A stretch of 61,693 bases of DNA from Pseudoalteromonas sp. CO133X (GCA_004208945.1 SGPE01000006.1:1-61693); one strand, 5' to 3'. Positions 10,686-24,854 are shown, counted from the stretch's first letter. Notes: generated by a model not told the origin, from the letters alone. Program-made: numbers and translations.

Positions 10686-11964
10686 TGTAAGAGCACTTGC
10701 TGCTGAAACCCTTTACAACGTGGTCGATAAAGGCGCGTCGTTGAATCAAGAGCTGCCTTTTGCAAGCCAAGGATTATCGCCGAAAGATAAAGCCTTACTG
10801 CAACAAATTTGCTACGGTGTGCTGCGTTATTTACCTAGCCTAGAAAATTATTGCCAGCAACTTTTAGATCAACCACTAAAAGGTAAGCGCCGTATTTTCC
10901 AGTTTTTGTTGTATGTGGGTATTTACCAACTTCAACATATGCGTGTACCGCCTCATGCAGCAATCAGCGAAACAGTTAATGCGCTTCAGCAAATGCGTGC
11001 ACTGGGTTTAAAAGGCCTTATTAACGCGATTTTACGTAGTTTCCAACGTGAACAAGCAGAGCTTGAAGAAAAAGCGCAGCAAATTCCTGTTTGCAAATTT
11101 AACCACCCTGGTTGGTTTATCAAACAAGTTACCGCTGCTTACCCTGATAACTGGCAAGAAATTCTTGAAGCGAATCAGTTGCAAGCACCTATGTGGTTAC
11201 GTGTAAACCAATCGCAATACAGCACCCAAGAATACAGCGAAATGCTTAAAGCAAATGATATTGAGCATACCCTTAATGCTGATTTTCCTGATGGTATTAA
11301 ACTAGCTAAACCGTGTGATGTGTACGCATTACCAGAATTTGATACCGGTGCCTGCTCAGTTCAAGATGCCGCGGCACAATTAGCAGCACGCTTTTTAGAT
11401 CCACAAAATGATGATGTCATTTTAGATGCGTGTGCAGCGCCAGGTGGTAAAACGTGCCATATCCTAGAGCTTGCCGATGCCGATGTATTAGCACTTGATA
11501 GCGACAGCGAACGCCTAGAACGTGTTAAACAAAACTTAGTACGTATTGGTTTAGCTGCCGATCTACAATGTGCCGATGCTTCACAACCCCATATTTGGTG
11601 GGATGAGCAGCAGTTCGACCGTATCTTGCTTGATGTGCCTTGTTCCGCTACCGGCGTTATTCGTCGTCACCCTGATATTAAATGGTTACGTCGTGCATCT
11701 GATATTGAAGATCTGGCTAATTTACAAGGCGATATCCTAAATAGTATCTGGCCTCTACTTAAGCCAGGTGGTACGTTAGTTTATGCGACTTGCTCTGTAT
11801 TACCGCAAGAGAACCAACAACAAGTTGCTAAGTTCCTTGCCAATAATCAAAGTGCTGAACACATACCTCTGCATGAAAACGACACCCCGACTTTACCTGG
11901 CCTACAATTACTGCCTGGTGAAAGTGACGGTTTCTATTATGCAAAGCTAGTTAAAAAACACTAA
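10678..11964 (+). CDS. rsmB: 16S rRNA (cytosine-967-C5)-methyltransferase
   Basis: A 428-residue RsmB (Sun/Fmu) that methylates C967 of 16S rRNA with SAM. An N-terminal NusB-like RNA-binding domain (about 1-130) precedes the NOL1/NOP2 methyltransferase fold; the SAM loop [12 protein letters not shown] and both cysteines of the m5C mechanism are visible (C322 in PCSATG, C372 in TCSVL). ATG 10678 overlaps fmt by 8 bp. Only 12 bp separate it from trkA, completing a four-gene run. Confidence 0.97.
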   Translation: MSNVRALAAETLYNVVDKGASLNQELPFASQGLSPKDKALLQQICYGVLRYLPSLENYCQQLLDQPLKGKRRIFQFLLYVGIYQLQHMRVPPHAAISETVNALQQMRALGLKGLINAILRSFQREQAELEEKAQQIPVCKFNHPGWFIKQVTAAYPDNWQEILEANQLQAPMWLRVNQSQYSTQEYSEMLKANDIEHTLNADFPDGIKLAKPCDVYALPEFDTGACSVQDAAAQLAARFLDPQNDDVILDACAAPGGKTCHILELADADVLALDSDSERLERVKQNLVRIGLAADLQCADASQPHIWWDEQQFDRILLDVPCSATGVIRRHPDIKWLRRASDIEDLANLQGDILNSIWPLLKPGGTLVYATCSVLPQENQQQVAKFLANNQSAEHIPLHENDTPTLPGLQLLPGESDGFYYAKLVKKH

Positions 11965-11976
11965 TAAGAACACGCT

Positions 11977-13353
11977 ATGAAAATAATCATACTCGGTGCC
12001 GGACAAGTTGGTGGCACATTGGCAGAAAACCTCGTAGGTGAGCAAAATGAGATCACCGTTGTTGATATCGACGGTAACCGTTTGCGAGAGCTACAAGATA
12101 AGTACGACTTACAAGGTGTTACTGGCCACAGTGCGCATCCCGATGTATTGCGTCGCGCAGGTGCAGAAGACGCCGATATGATTATTGCAGTAACCAGTTC
12201 TGATGAAGTGAACATGGTTGCTTGCCAAGTTGCTTATAGTATTTTTAACACGCCAACCAAAATTGCCCGTATTCGCTCAGAGCAATACTTAAAGTACCGT
12301 GAAAAGTTATTCCATAACGATGACTTACCTGTTGACCACTACATTGCTCCAGAAGCACTCGTTACTAAGTATATTCGTCGCTTAATCGACTACCCGGGTG
12401 CTTTACAGGTATTACAATTTGCCGATGGCATGTTATCGCTGGTTGCGGTGAAAGCCTATTACGGTGGTTTGCTGGTGGGTTATGCGCTTTCTGCCTTGAA
12501 AGAACACATCCCGAATGTCGAAACCCGTGTCGCGGCTATTTACCGTCAAGGTAAAGCGATTAAACCGCTTGGCACAACCGTTATCGAAGCGGATGATGAA
12601 GTGTTCTTTATCGCTGCAACAAAGCATATTCGCGCAGTCATGAATGAACTTCAAAAACTCGAACGTTCATACAAAAAAATCATGATTGCCGGTGGTGGTA
12701 ATATCGGTGCGGGCCTTGCGCGTTCACTTGAGAAAAACCACAGCGTTAAGCTGCTTGAGCGCAATAAAGAGCGCGCAGCCCAGCTATCTGAAATGCTTGA
12801 TAATACTGTGGTATTTTGTGGCGATGCCTCTGATCAAGAGCTGTTATCTGAAGAACACATTGAACAAGTGGATGTATTCATCGCAGTGACTAACGACGAT
12901 GAAGCAAACATTATGTCTGCGATGCTGGCAAAGCGTATGGGCGCACAAAAAACCATGGTGCTTATTCAGCGTGGCGCTTATGTTGACCTAGTACAAGGCG
13001 GTGAAATTGATATTGCTATTTCACCTCAGCAAGCCACTATATCGGCGCTGTTAACACATGTTCGCCGTGGTGACATTGTTAACGTTTATTCGTTACGTAA
13101 GGGCGCTGCGGAAGCCATTGAGGCTGTCGCTCACGGTGATGAGCATACTTCTAAAGTTGTTGGCCGAGCAATTGCTGATATCAAACTACCCGCAGGAACA
13201 ACCATTGGTGCAATTGTGCGTAACGATGATGTACTGATTGCCCATGACGATACAGTGATTCAATCGGGAGATCATGTGATTATGTTCTTAATCGATAAGA
13301 AACATATTACGGTTGTTGAAAAGCTATTCCAAGTAAGCGCTATATTCCTTTAG
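11977..13353 (+). CDS. trkA: Trk potassium uptake regulatory NAD(P)-binding protein TrkA
   Basis: A 458-residue peripheral protein that gates TrkH/TrkG potassium channels. It has two RCK units, each with an RCK_N Rossmann domain and an RCK_C domain; the nucleotide-binding loops are [13 protein letters not shown] near the N-terminus and [14 protein letters not shown] at about residue 237. The length equals the E. coli protein. It ends the def-fmt-rsmB-trkA run. The partner channel gene trkH is 2.4 kb further on, on the other strand. Confidence 0.98.
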   Translation: MKIIILGAGQVGGTLAENLVGEQNEITVVDIDGNRLRELQDKYDLQGVTGHSAHPDVLRRAGAEDADMIIAVTSSDEVNMVACQVAYSIFNTPTKIARIRSEQYLKYREKLFHNDDLPVDHYIAPEALVTKYIRRLIDYPGALQVLQFADGMLSLVAVKAYYGGLLVGYALSALKEHIPNVETRVAAIYRQGKAIKPLGTTVIEADDEVFFIAATKHIRAVMNELQKLERSYKKIMIAGGGNIGAGLARSLEKNHSVKLLERNKERAAQLSEMLDNTVVFCGDASDQELLSEEHIEQVDVFIAVTNDDEANIMSAMLAKRMGAQKTMVLIQRGAYVDLVQGGEIDIAISPQQATISALLTHVRRGDIVNVYSLRKGAAEAIEAVAHGDEHTSKVVGRAIADIKLPAGTTIGAIVRNDDVLIAHDDTVIQSGDHVIMFLIDKKHITVVEKLFQVSAIFL

Positions 13354-13363
13354 TGTTTGGCAT

Positions 13364-13399
13364 AAAAAAAGCAGCAAATCTTAATGATTTAGCTGCTTT
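13364..13399 (-). terminator. terminator of the EF-hand gene (minus), between convergent genes
   Basis: GCAGC-AAATC and GATTT-A-GCTGC form a stem with one bulge. On the minus strand the stem is followed by seven T residues, so it best serves the minus-strand EF-hand gene; on the plus strand, after trkA, only TTTA follows, so it may act weakly in both directions. Confidence 0.75.
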
Positions 13400-13425
13400 A
13401 CGACTCTTGAAGTGAAAAAACTTAA

Positions 13426-13644
13426 CTATTGAATCTGTGCAAATTCTTCTTTAGAAAGCTCACCATTGCCATCTGTATCTAGCTCTGGGAATAGCTTCTC
13501 TAGTTGCACATTTGCTGATGCTTCTTCTTTACTGATAACACCATCACTGTTAGTGTCAAACGTTGAGAAGCTTACACCTTGTGCAAATGCCGCTGATGAA
13601 GTTGCTAGTGCTAAAATTGCAAGTGTTGTATTGATCTGTTTCAT
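13426..13644 (-). CDS. small exported EF-hand protein, paralogue 1
   Basis: A 72-residue protein with a signal peptide (MKQINTTLAILALATSSAAFA) and two EF-hand loops, DTNSDGVISKEE and DTDGNGELSKEE, both with acidic or Asn residues at positions 1, 3 and 5, Gly at 6 and Glu at 12, so calcium binding is expected. The start at 13644 is preferred over the frame start at 13659 because AAGG is eight bases upstream. It is the most diverged of four tandem paralogues (13.4-14.6 kb). Location after export is periplasm or outside. Function is unknown; I know no named family beyond EF-hand. Confidence 0.85.
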   Translation of the reverse strand: MKQINTTLAILALATSSAAFAQGVSFSTFDTNSDGVISKEEASANVQLEKLFPELDTDGNGELSKEEFAQIQ

Positions 13645-13725
13645 AATAATTACCTTCATTTTTTAAGAGTGAAATCCGTTTCTGAGATCCCTGTTCAATG
13701 GAAACTGGTTAATTGCGAGTTTGTT

Positions 13726-13941
13726 TTACTCTGCTTCTGAAAATTCGGCTTCAGTGAGTACGCCATCGCCATCTACATCAAGGGTTTTAAATTGCGCCAT
13801 GATGTTAGCATCGACAGATGCTTCGCTTTGACTGATAACACCATCTCCGTCTACATCTAATGTATCGAAATCTGTGCCTGCAAATGCTGCTGACGAAGAG
13901 GCTAATGCGATAAGTGCTAGTGCTTTGTTAACTGTTTTCAT
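13726..13941 (-). CDS. small exported EF-hand protein, paralogue 2
   Basis: A 71-residue exported protein: signal peptide ending SSSAAFA, then two EF-hand loops DVDGDGVISQSE and DVDGDGVLTEAE. These are the most acidic and most canonical calcium loops in the array. An upstream in-frame ATG (13947) sits only two bases from AAGGA, while 13941 has eight-base spacing and is preferred. Very similar to paralogues 3 and 4, pointing to recent tandem duplication. Mature protein is about 50 residues, essentially one EF-hand pair. Confidence 0.85.
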   Translation of the reverse strand: MKTVNKALALIALASSSAAFAGTDFDTLDVDGDGVISQSEASVDANIMAQFKTLDVDGDGVLTEAEFSEAE

Positions 13942-14089
13942 AATCATAATCCTTCAATATCTACTCAAAAAAGTGTTAGCTGATCACACTCTCCTTGCTA
14001 TCCTTTATCATGGATTCCCTTATCCATTTAGGTTGTCTTTGGCAACTCAGAACTAATCAGCTAAATTAATGGGTTTACTAAATACATCA

Positions 14090-14302
14090 TTAAGCTTTAG
14101 AGAACTCTTCTTTTGATAACTCACCGTTACCGTCTGTATCAAGTTCTGTGAAAATACTCATTAACTCTGCATCAACTGATGCTTCGCTTTGGCTGATGGC
14201 ACCGTTTCCATCCACATCTAATGTGTCAAAATCGCTCATTGCAAATGCTGCAGATGAAGATACAAGTGCGACTAGTGCTAATGTTTTATTTACTGTATTC
14301 AT
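14090..14302 (-). CDS. small exported EF-hand protein, paralogue 3
   Basis: A 70-residue exported protein with signal peptide MNTVNKTLALVALVSSSAAFA and two EF-hand loops, DVDGNGAISQSE and DTDGNGELSKEE. GAAGGAATAAC precedes the ATG. The linker between loops (ASVDAELMSIFTEL) matches paralogues 2 and 4 closely. It has a 148-bp upstream gap from paralogue 2's start on the other side, large enough for separate promoters, so the array may not be one operon. Confidence 0.85.
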   Translation of the reverse strand: MNTVNKTLALVALVSSSAAFAMSDFDTLDVDGNGAISQSEASVDAELMSIFTELDTDGNGELSKEEFSKA

Positions 14303-14369
14303 AATGTTATTCCTTCAAAGTGTGTTGTCTTATGTAGAAAATCCTTTTCAAAGTTTCCCTACTGTAAAA

Positions 14370-14582
14370 TTATGCGTTTGCGAATTCTTCTTCAGAAAGT
14401 TCGCCGTTGCCATCTGTGTCTAATTCTTTAAACTGACTCATTAAAGTTGCATCAACTGACGCTTCACTTTGGCTAATTGCACCATCGTCGTTAACATCAA
14501 GTGTTTCGAAATCTGTCGCTGCAAATGCTGCTGAAGAAGATACTAGAGCTAAAAGTGCAAATGTTTTGTTTACTGTTTTCAT
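14370..14582 (-). CDS. small exported EF-hand protein, paralogue 4
   Basis: A 70-residue exported protein: signal peptide ending SSSAAFA, loops DVNDDGAISQSE and DTDGNGELSEEE. A GTG six bases upstream is in frame, but AAGGA spacing favours ATG 14582. It is the first gene of the minus-strand array; its leader (14583-14640) contains an inverted repeat. The N-terminal MKTVNKT is shared with paralogue 2. As with the others, calcium binding is predicted from intact loops, and the biological role is unknown. Confidence 0.85.
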   Translation of the reverse strand: MKTVNKTFALLALVSSSAAFAATDFETLDVNDDGAISQSEASVDATLMSQFKELDTDGNGELSEEEFANA

Positions 14583-14615
14583 AATCACTATTCCTTCAAT
14601 GTTGCCTTAACTGTG

Positions 14616-14636
14616 TTAGAAGTGTGAAACTTCTAA
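14616..14636. other. inverted repeat in the leader of EF-hand paralogue 4
   Basis: TTAGAAG and CTTCTAA form a perfect 7-bp stem around a 7-base loop, about 35 bp upstream of the ATG of the first EF-hand gene. It could be an operator or a leader hairpin. No T-tract follows on the minus strand, so it is not a typical terminator. Confidence 0.45.
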
Positions 14637-14640
14637 TCAC

Positions 14641-15011
14641 TTTTCTCTGTGTTCGCTAAGACTATTTCAACTTCGATGCCAAAGTTTAAAATTCCTTAAT
14701 TTTCATTGAGTTAAAGCGAATTTGGTGATTTTACGTGGGAAATGAGCTAATTTTCTGTTGCTTTTTAGCAACACACATAAAGCTTAAAAAATTATTTCCT
14801 TATTAATCATGAAGTTAAAAAATATAAAACAGAGACATTGAGTGCAATTAGCTACCTAAACACTAAAAATGTTCGAACGTGAGTCTAAACCTTGTATGAA
14901 CGGTGAAAATAATAAAAATAAATAAAAATATTTTTTAAATTTAACTAGCTGATTTATTTGACTTTTTAATAATTTACGAAAATTTTTTTACTTTATTTCT
15001 AATAAAAGTAT
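14641..15011. other. AT-rich non-coding stretch upstream of the EF-hand array
   Basis: About 370 bp with no convincing gene in any frame, with long A and T runs (for example near 14910-15000). Both neighbours are on the minus strand, so this is the region between the end of the PilZ gene and the promoter of the EF-hand array. I see no tRNA fold or clear small-RNA signature. Confidence 0.5.
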
Positions 15012-15039
15012 AAAAAACAACCGCTTTGTTGCAAAACGG
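15012..15039 (-). terminator. probable terminator of the PilZ gene
   Basis: On the minus strand CCGTTTTG and CAAAGCGG pair with one mismatch around a short loop and are followed by TTGTTTTTT. It lies 24 bp past the PilZ stop codon, a good place for intrinsic termination. Confidence 0.65.
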
Positions 15040-15062
15040 CGGATCAGGGAAAGTGAATGGCT

Positions 15063-15716
15063 TCAGTCAAGTACTGAAAAGTCTATCAGGTGCTCTTTCA
15101 TGAATGACTTCATTTGTTCTTCACCCGTATTTAACTGAAGTCCTAGTTGGTAGCTAGACGCATTTTTACGAACACTGCACACCTTTCCAGCAAATTCATG
15201 TTTATTTAGTACAAGGTTACAGCTTTGTTCTTTTAGAAAGCTGAGATCGACATCACTTTTAATATCAAACTGAACGCCTGTAAGAGAGATATCTTTAATG
15301 AGTCCTTGGTATTTCTGCTCATCGGTGTTTAAACAAGCACTGAAGAGTGTTGGAATACGGGTTTCACTGCGAAGACTGAATAACTGAACGTGTTTCGGAA
15401 AGTCTAAAAAAATTAAACGATACGGGTGCGAAGCGACGGCCTTAATTTGTTGGCGAAATGCAATCACCTGCCCACCGCCACTTTCGAGCACTGCGCGCAC
15501 AATGACCATCACACCTTCTTTGATCAACTCGCCACTATTAATTAATCGCCTTGCTGAGGGGTAATTAAGAATAATATGTTGTTCGTTGAGTAAACCTATA
15601 AACTCCGTTTTAACTCGCTTACTATCTATCGGAGTGATTATCTCAACATCAACAATACTACCTGCAGGTATATAAGCTAGCTTATCTAAATTACGCTGTA
15701 GCTGTGTCTTTGCCAT
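15063..15716 (-). CDS. PilZ domain protein (YcgR-like, predicted c-di-GMP receptor)
   Basis: A 217-residue cytoplasmic protein. The N-terminal part (about 1-105) looks like the flagellar brake YcgR/YcgR_2 domain, and the C-terminal part is PilZ. The two halves of the cyclic di-GMP binding signature are intact: RxxxR (R116-R120) and DxSxxG (D142, S144, G147). Such proteins alter motility, adhesion or polysaccharide export when c-di-GMP rises; the output here is unknown because no flagellar or cellulose genes adjoin it. It lies 31 bp downstream of trkH on the same strand and is probably cotranscribed. Confidence 0.88.
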   Translation of the reverse strand: MAKTQLQRNLDKLAYIPAGSIVDVEIITPIDSKRVKTEFIGLLNEQHIILNYPSARRLINSGELIKEGVMVIVRAVLESGGGQVIAFRQQIKAVASHPYRLIFLDFPKHVQLFSLRSETRIPTLFSACLNTDEQKYQGLIKDISLTGVQFDIKSDVDLSFLKEQSCNLVLNKHEFAGKVCSVRKNASSYQLGLQLNTGEEQMKSFMKEHLIDFSVLD

Positions 15717-15747
15717 TCATTAAGTCCTTTAAAATATAAACGGCTCA

Positions 15748-17199
15748 CTAACCACGCCAGAAAGTTGGAGTGAACAATACCAGCAAGGTAAAAATTTCAA
15801 GACGACCAAATACCATTGCGATGGTCAATAACCACTTAGCAGTATCGGATATCGCCCCATAATGGGCGGCAACTTCACCCAAGCCTGGACCTAAATTATT
15901 TAGACACGCTGCGGTTGCTGAAAACGCACTAATGTTATCCATACCTGTGCCCATTAGTGCCAACATGATAATCACAAACACTAAAGCATAGGCTGAGAAG
16001 AATCCCCAGACAGCTTCTACCACTTTATCTGGAAGTGCTTTGCGACCTAGTTTAATTGAATAAATTGCACGCGGATGTACAAGACGATTAAGCTCACGAA
16101 TACCTTGTAAGTAAAGTAAGAACACACGCACAACTTTCATTCCGCCACCGGTAGACCCTGCACAACCACCAATAAAGCTTGAGAATATTAATAAAATAGG
16201 CAAAAACAATGGCCATGCAGAAAAGTTATCTGTAGCGAAACCTGCGGTGGTACTCATTGACACGGCCTGGAACATAGCTTGATCTAATGTTTCGTCACCG
16301 TCTGCATAAATGTTATTAGATGACAGTACAGTAAAACAGACAATCACTAGAGCGAGCTGAATAAGTAAGAACACTTTAAATTCAGGGTCACGTAAATAAA
16401 CACGAATACTGCGCGAGGATACCGCCGCATAGTGCAGCGAGAAGTTTATTGCGGCAATAAGTAAAAACACCACACATATAAAGTTAATCAGTGGACTATC
16501 AAACTGCCCCATAGACGCATCATAAGTAGAGAAACCGCCAATCGCAATCGTTGAGAAAGCATGACAAATAGCATCAAACCAGTCCATTCCCGCTCCCCAA
16601 TAGGCAAGCGTACACGCAATAGTAAGTGACACATAAATGTACCAAAGGTGTTTGGCGGTATCGGCAATACGGGGCGTCATTTTTGAATCTTTAACTGGGC
16701 CAGGAGTTTCGGCACGGTACAGCTGCATACCACCGACCCCAAGCATGGGTAACACAGCAACGGCAAGTACGATGATCCCCATACCACCAAGCCACTGTAG
16801 TTGTTGGCGATAAAAAAGCACTGATTTTGGTAGGTACTCAATCCCGGTTAAAACGGTTGCCCCTGTTGTTGTAAGGCCTGAAAATGCCTCAAACACAGAG
16901 TCAGCTAACGACAAACTTGGCTCTTGTAAAAAAACTAATGGTACAGCCGCAAAGCTGCCAAGTACCAACCAGAACAACACCACAATTAAAAAGCCTTCGC
17001 GCGCTTTTAAGTCGCCATGCTCATGGCGGTTTGGGTAATACGCTGCTAAACCAATAACAACACTAAAAATAAACGCAAGAACGAACGGCACACCACCACC
17101 ATCTTTATAGATTAAAGATACCAGTGCTGGCGGCACCATGGTGATACTAAATAAAGCCACCAGCTGGCCTAGGATTTTTATTATGGTACGAAATTGCAT
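15748..17199 (-). CDS. trkH: Trk system potassium uptake channel TrkH
   Basis: A 483-residue inner-membrane potassium channel, same length as E. coli TrkH. The four pore loops that form the selectivity filter are all recognisable, each with its key glycine: TTTGATV, IAIGGFS, TTAGFAT and NLGPGLG. About ten to twelve hydrophobic segments are visible. It works with TrkA, encoded nearby on the other strand. Gene order slt-pepQ-yigZ-trkH follows the enteric pepQ-yigZ-trkH arrangement. Confidence 0.97.
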   Translation of the reverse strand: MQFRTIIKILGQLVALFSITMVPPALVSLIYKDGGGVPFVLAFIFSVVIGLAAYYPNRHEHGDLKAREGFLIVVLFWLVLGSFAAVPLVFLQEPSLSLADSVFEAFSGLTTTGATVLTGIEYLPKSVLFYRQQLQWLGGMGIIVLAVAVLPMLGVGGMQLYRAETPGPVKDSKMTPRIADTAKHLWYIYVSLTIACTLAYWGAGMDWFDAICHAFSTIAIGGFSTYDASMGQFDSPLINFICVVFLLIAAINFSLHYAAVSSRSIRVYLRDPEFKVFLLIQLALVIVCFTVLSSNNIYADGDETLDQAMFQAVSMSTTAGFATDNFSAWPLFLPILLIFSSFIGGCAGSTGGGMKVVRVFLLYLQGIRELNRLVHPRAIYSIKLGRKALPDKVVEAVWGFFSAYALVFVIIMLALMGTGMDNISAFSATAACLNNLGPGLGEVAAHYGAISDTAKWLLTIAMVFGRLEIFTLLVLFTPTFWRG

Positions 17200-17288
17200 C
17201 TGTGCGTATCGCTTTTTAAATATCTGATTTAGCTATTAGAGTTTATTGTCTTACAGGCTTAACTGTAAGTAAACGCTGTATGTTTATT

Positions 17289-17912
17289 TCATGGCGTATC
17301 TTTTTTAACGGCGAACTCAACGGCACCATGTGTTAACTCATGTATCTCTTTGATTGCCAGCTCTACTTGGCGACTATCTATTTGGATTTTCCAAGCAATA
17401 TTTTCAGCAAACTGTTTTTCTATATTTAATACTTGATATTGGCTTTTCAACAACTGCTCTATGGCTCCCTGAGCACTGTAATCACTGTAGCCGACTAACT
17501 CAACGCTCGGTACTTTGGTGATTGTTTTAAGCTCACGCATGGCATTGTTTAAACTTCCGCCATAAGCACGCACAAGTCCACCGGTACCCAGCTTAATACC
17601 ACCAAAATAACGCGTAACAACAGCGGTGATCTCACCAATTCCAGACCCCGTCAGCACATTAAGCATTGGTTTTCCTGCGGTGCCATTAGGTTCTCCATCA
17701 TCTGAAAAGCCATATACATGGCTACCACCTGGGTTTCCTGCAACATGTGCCCAACAGTTGTGACGCGCATCACTGTATTTATTTTGAATTTCTTTGATGA
17801 ATGCTTTTGCTGACTCTAAGTTAGGAGTATGGGCAATATGCACAATAAATGTACTTTTTTTTATTTCTTCTTGGTAAAAAACAGGCTCTGCCGGATATTG
17901 ATATTCAGACAT
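17289..17912 (-). CDS. yigZ: IMPACT/YigZ family protein
   Basis: A 207-residue YigZ protein: an N-terminal UPF0029/IMPACT domain (about 15-125) with the conserved DARHNCWAHV, FSDDGEPNGTAGKPML and FGGIKLGTGGLVRAY segments, followed by a ferredoxin-like C-terminal domain (about 140-200). Bacterial YigZ function is unsettled; eukaryotic IMPACT modulates translation. It lies between pepQ and trkH as in enteric bacteria. A strong hairpin just upstream terminates pepQ, so yigZ probably has its own promoter or relies on readthrough. Confidence 0.92.
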   Translation of the reverse strand: MSEYQYPAEPVFYQEEIKKSTFIVHIAHTPNLESAKAFIKEIQNKYSDARHNCWAHVAGNPGGSHVYGFSDDGEPNGTAGKPMLNVLTGSGIGEITAVVTRYFGGIKLGTGGLVRAYGGSLNNAMRELKTITKVPSVELVGYSDYSAQGAIEQLLKSQYQVLNIEKQFAENIAWKIQIDSRQVELAIKEIHELTHGAVEFAVKKDTP

Positions 17913-17924
17913 ATTCTTCTATCC

Positions 17925-17949
17925 AAAAAAATGGGGCCATTTGGCCCCT
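17925..17949 (-). terminator. pepQ terminator
   Basis: On the minus strand GGGGCC-AAAT-GGCCCC is followed by ATTTTTTT, a classical intrinsic terminator 19 bp past the pepQ stop codon. Confidence 0.85.
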
Positions 17950-17968
17950 CTTGTTAATCTCGTTTTTA

Positions 17969-19371
<1,403 letters not shown>

Positions 19372-19377
19372 AATTAG

Positions 19378-21264
19378 TCAGCCGCCCATTTTCATATCTA
19401 AAATTGGCGCAAGCACATTACCATCTCGCCCTAAACGCGTATGGTAAACTTGCCTGTAAGCAAATACATTCTTCACGTAATTGCGAGTTTCAGTATAAGG
19501 TATAAGTTCAATCCATAACTCTGCAGGCATTGCTTGTTCAGGGATCCAACGTTTAATACGGTGATAACCTGCATTATAAGAAGCGGTTGCTAATATTTCG
19601 TTGCCACGATTTTTCTTTTTTAAATATTTCAAGTATTCACTTCCTAAACGAATATTCGTTTTAGGGTGAAACAATTTTCGGCGTGAAACAGTACTTCTAT
19701 TAATGTATTTAGCAGTACTCGGTAATAATTGCATTAAACCATAGGCGTTTGCATGAGAGCGGGCATCGGGCGCAAATGAGCTTTCACGACGTGAAATTGC
19801 AATACTCCATGCCATGTCTATATGATTACGGTTACTGTAGCTCTCAAATACATCTTTAAACGCAAATGGGAAACGCAAATCAACATAATCCCATTCTTTA
19901 ATTTGTGCCAAGGTATAAATAGTGCTGTCATACCAATCAAGCTCAGCAGCCAGTATTGATGCCGCGAGTTTTTCTTCTTTGGTTGATGTACCTGTTAAGT
20001 AATTCCACTCCCTGCGAGCTGACGTGTAGCGCTCAAGCTCATAGAGTGCACGCGCACGCTTAAAGCCTGGTGCATTTGCGACCTCTAGTTGGAGCTTATC
20101 AGAAATTTGCAACTGTTGATTGTTTAAACTAACCGGAATACCTAATCGGGCAGACGCTAAAAAGCCGTAATAATCGCGCTCTTTGGCAATTTTTTGCCAA
20201 AGAGCGCGGGCATCTTCAACTTCGCCACGCTGATTTAAGCTATATGCTAACCAATATTGCTGACCTAGGCTTAGGTTTTCTTTACCGGTAAAAAATGCCA
20301 CAATACCAGACCAATCTTGCAGTTCGAGCATATTAGCAAGCTGCCACTGCATTAACTTCGTTGTTTGACGCTCTTTAGGCACCTTATTTAACCAAAAGCG
20401 AGCTTGTTTATGCCCACTTGAGGCAAGCGATAGTGCAAAGTTGTAGTACACATCTGCTTTTTGTTCTTCCGTGTAAACAAACATTTTTTCAAGCTTTTCC
20501 CATGCTCGAAGCGCTAATTCTTTATCACGCCAAACTAAGCGTTTCACCCCGTATAATGCTATTTGCCCTTCTTTGGCTGTCTTTTTCTTAAAGCGATATA
20601 AACCAGCCGAAGCACTCGGGTCTTTGCGTACTTTTAAATATAAATCAGCTAGGTACTGCTCATCTTTAGGGAGTAATGACTTTAGGTAAGGCAATAAGCT
20701 TGACGTACCGTCTTCTGCAGCGAGAGAAACTCGTTGCCAAATACGTTCTTGTGTTTGATAACCTTCTTTTTTCCAAAGTGAAAAAAGTGTGTCGCATTCT
20801 TTTGGTTGAGAATGCCCTACCACCCATAAATCACTAACTTGATTCATTATTGCTTCTTTAGGCGCACCTAAGTCCAATTGAAAACTTAAATAAGGACAAG
20901 TCAATTCGTTATTACTGGTCTCTCTGTAATTACGAATATAAGCGGCTTTTTTATTGTACTGTTTTAAATAGTTAAGCCATGCTTTACGCACAGGCCACTC
21001 TAATGGCGTATTACGATAAACATTAAGATAGTTTTCTATTTCTGTTTGATGCTTCAAACTTGGGTTTCGTTGCCAATAGGCTTTTTCGACGTAAGGCTTT
21101 AGCGGGTGGTCTAATCCATTGGCCGCCTCTTTCATATCGTCATAATCACCGTAACGCGCCTTTTTTTCTGCTTTTAAAAAAGCGTCATGTTTATCGTTGG
21201 CTTCAGCTGCAAAAAAAGGAAAAATTAATGCGGCAGCTGTCCAACCAAAGAGTTGTTTTTTCAT
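19378..21264 (-). CDS. slt: soluble lytic murein transglycosylase
   Basis: A 628-residue periplasmic lytic transglycosylase of the Slt70 type. Start at ATG 21264 gives a signal peptide (MKKQLFGWTAAALIFPFFAAEA) with AAAGG upstream. A long alpha-helical superhelical region (about 25-440) forms the ring and the C-terminal SLT domain carries the catalytic glutamate in SRRESSF, followed by the AYGLMQL and ATASYNAG motifs. It cleaves glycan strands to 1,6-anhydromuropeptides. It is inserted between fadB and pepQ, which adjoin directly in E. coli. Confidence 0.95.
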   Translation of the reverse strand: MKKQLFGWTAAALIFPFFAAEANDKHDAFLKAEKKARYGDYDDMKEAANGLDHPLKPYVEKAYWQRNPSLKHQTEIENYLNVYRNTPLEWPVRKAWLNYLKQYNKKAAYIRNYRETSNNELTCPYLSFQLDLGAPKEAIMNQVSDLWVVGHSQPKECDTLFSLWKKEGYQTQERIWQRVSLAAEDGTSSLLPYLKSLLPKDEQYLADLYLKVRKDPSASAGLYRFKKKTAKEGQIALYGVKRLVWRDKELALRAWEKLEKMFVYTEEQKADVYYNFALSLASSGHKQARFWLNKVPKERQTTKLMQWQLANMLELQDWSGIVAFFTGKENLSLGQQYWLAYSLNQRGEVEDARALWQKIAKERDYYGFLASARLGIPVSLNNQQLQISDKLQLEVANAPGFKRARALYELERYTSARREWNYLTGTSTKEEKLAASILAAELDWYDSTIYTLAQIKEWDYVDLRFPFAFKDVFESYSNRNHIDMAWSIAISRRESSFAPDARSHANAYGLMQLLPSTAKYINRSTVSRRKLFHPKTNIRLGSEYLKYLKKKNRGNEILATASYNAGYHRIKRWIPEQAMPAELWIELIPYTETRNYVKNVFAYRQVYHTRLGRDGNVLAPILDMKMGG

Positions 21265-21459
21265 GATGACCTTTAACAAAAATTAAAGAATTAATAACAA
21301 AAAACTTCTCCTACACCTTAGCACCAAACCAGCTATATTTTAACCAATCGCGATAAAGCGCAGTAAATTTTTCGTTGCATTTTCATTTTAAAGCAAGCAC
21401 ACTGATTGAAATGCAAACTCATCGTACCAGTCTTAGTTAATTAACTAGGGAGAATAATA

Positions 21460-24791
<3,332 letters not shown>

Positions 24792-24818
24792 CGAGCTCAC
24801 ACCAAACATCTTGGTGAT

Positions 24819-24854
24819 AAAAAGGCGCACTGAATTGCTCAGTGCGCCTTTTTT
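24819..24854 (+). terminator. fadBA terminator
   Basis: AAAAGGCGCACTGA and TCAGTGCGCCTTTTTT form a 14-bp perfect stem with a five-base loop, ending in a T-run. Its A-rich 5' arm also allows termination from the other side. Confidence 0.92.

Noticed and set aside
13426..14582. EF-hand array as a CRISPR-like repeat array
   Set aside because: Repeats are whole coding genes about 220-360 bp apart with diverged spacers, not short direct repeats.
21265..21459. FadR or PsrA operator upstream of fadB
   Set aside because: A GTACCAGTCTTA segment faintly resembles a FadR half site, but no match strong enough to report.
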